Origin: Streptomyces zingiberis
Lineage (GTDB): Bacteria; Actinomycetota; Actinomycetes; Streptomycetales; Streptomycetaceae
Direction of reading: 5' to 3'
DNA length: 64,000 nt
NCBI RefSeq assembly: GCF_012034935.1
Contig: NZ_JAATEN010000002.1
Coordinates: 186,001 to 250,000, forward strand
Part shown: one piece after another, positions 63,731 to 64,000 of the stretch
Layout of the letters: each line of letters opens with the position of its first letter
How positions within the stretch are numbered: position 1 is the stretch's first letter
The notes under the pieces: generated by a model
What the model was told of the DNA's origin: nothing
Databases searched by the model: none
Seen by the model: the letters and a program-made list of their open reading frames with translations, nothing else
Position numbers and translations under genes: made by a program

Positions 63731-64000
63731 TCATTCCCTTCCCGCCGGCGGGTCGCCCGGCTTCCCGTCCGGGCCGTAGGCGGTGAGGAAGCGGTCGCGG
63801 AAGGTGTCCATCCGCCACACGGGCGCGTCCGGCCCCGGCTTGAGCCCGTCCTGCCACTCCCAGCCGGAGATGCGGTCCATCACGGCCTCGTCCCGGGCCA
63901 CGATCGTGATGGGCACGTCACGGCTCGCCTCCTCGCCCGCCACGGTCGGCACCGGCTGGTGGTCACCGAGAAAGACCAGCACGGTGTCGTCGTCGCCGTA
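63731..64000 (-). CDS. sulfatase/alkaline-phosphatase-superfamily protein, C-terminus only
   Basis: The last 89 residues of a gene that begins beyond the right edge. VLVFLGDHQPVPTV is the metal-binding GDHQ motif of membrane sulfatase-like phosphotransferases (LtaS/MdoB-like), and VPITIVARDEAVMDRISGW with VWRMDTFRDRFLTAYG matches the actinobacterial form, which often follows a CDP-alcohol phosphatidyltransferase gene. Probably cleaves or transfers a phospholipid-linked group outside the membrane. Confidence 0.8.
   Translation of the reverse strand, partial: YGDDDTVLVFLGDHQPVPTVAGEEASRDVPITIVARDEAVMDRISGWEWQDGLKPGPDAPVWRMDTFRDRFLTAYGPDGKPGDPPAGRE

Overview
The window is very GC-rich DNA with dense coding, strong GC preference at third codon positions, frequent GTG starts and long GC-only hairpins between convergent genes. 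With the gene content (FasR-FabD-FabH, a homodimeric-type pyruvate dehydrogenase E1, several TerD proteins, Nur-type control of an iron superoxide dismutase, a Tat-exported family 11 xylanase) this points to a Streptomyces chromosome.

Layout. 1-2.7 kb: fatty-acid initiation genes fasR-fabD-fabH (fabH is cut by the left edge). 2.8-14.4 kb: pirin, an AbiE-type toxin-antitoxin pair, a serine hydrolase, a MerR/aldo-keto reductase pair with a clear 19-bp-spacer promoter, DUF4429 and DUF1023 proteins, a divergent TetR/MFS pair with a readable operator, a secreted protease-inhibitor-like protein and a small membrane protein. 14.5-19.2 kb: aceE, a DUF3052 protein and an AhpE-type peroxiredoxin. 19.3-29.5 kb: a Ter stress-response region (two TerD, a TerC-like DUF475 membrane protein, a TerA-like protein, a proline-tailed TerD) next to an HpcH/HpaI-like enzyme, a giant two-domain phosphoribosyltransferase and a HAD phosphatase. 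29.5-34.5 kb: O-methyltransferase, FmdB zinc ribbon, coiled-coil membrane protein, DUF4097 lipoprotein.

34.8-44.4 kb: a tRNA-Val(TAC) followed by an accessory stretch. Between about 38.9 and 43.6 kb the base composition drops clearly and the genes are unusual: two HIT proteins, a CMP-kinase-like protein, a ThiL/AIR-synthase-like protein and a membrane-GAF protein. I regard this cassette as the best candidate for an undescribed system. 44.4-51.3 kb: mostly secreted proteins (I36-like, lipoprotein, small SH3-like, xylanase, parallel beta-helix) plus sodF. 51.7-53.0 kb: a small HTH/HicA-like module containing an apparent frameshift at a run of seven C.

53.8-64 kb: a conserved-looking orphan biosynthetic cluster: a GTP cyclohydrolase II with Met instead of the catalytic Tyr, a creatininase-family amidohydrolase, a RibD-type reductase without its deaminase, a flippase/LPG-synthase-like membrane protein, a methyltransferase, a GT4 glycosyltransferase, a PTPS homologue, a zinc-type dehydrogenase, a CDP-alcohol phosphatidyltransferase and the end of a sulfatase-like protein. 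The first three enzymes mirror the archaeal route GTP -> formylated pyrimidine -> deformylated -> reduced; the product is unknown.
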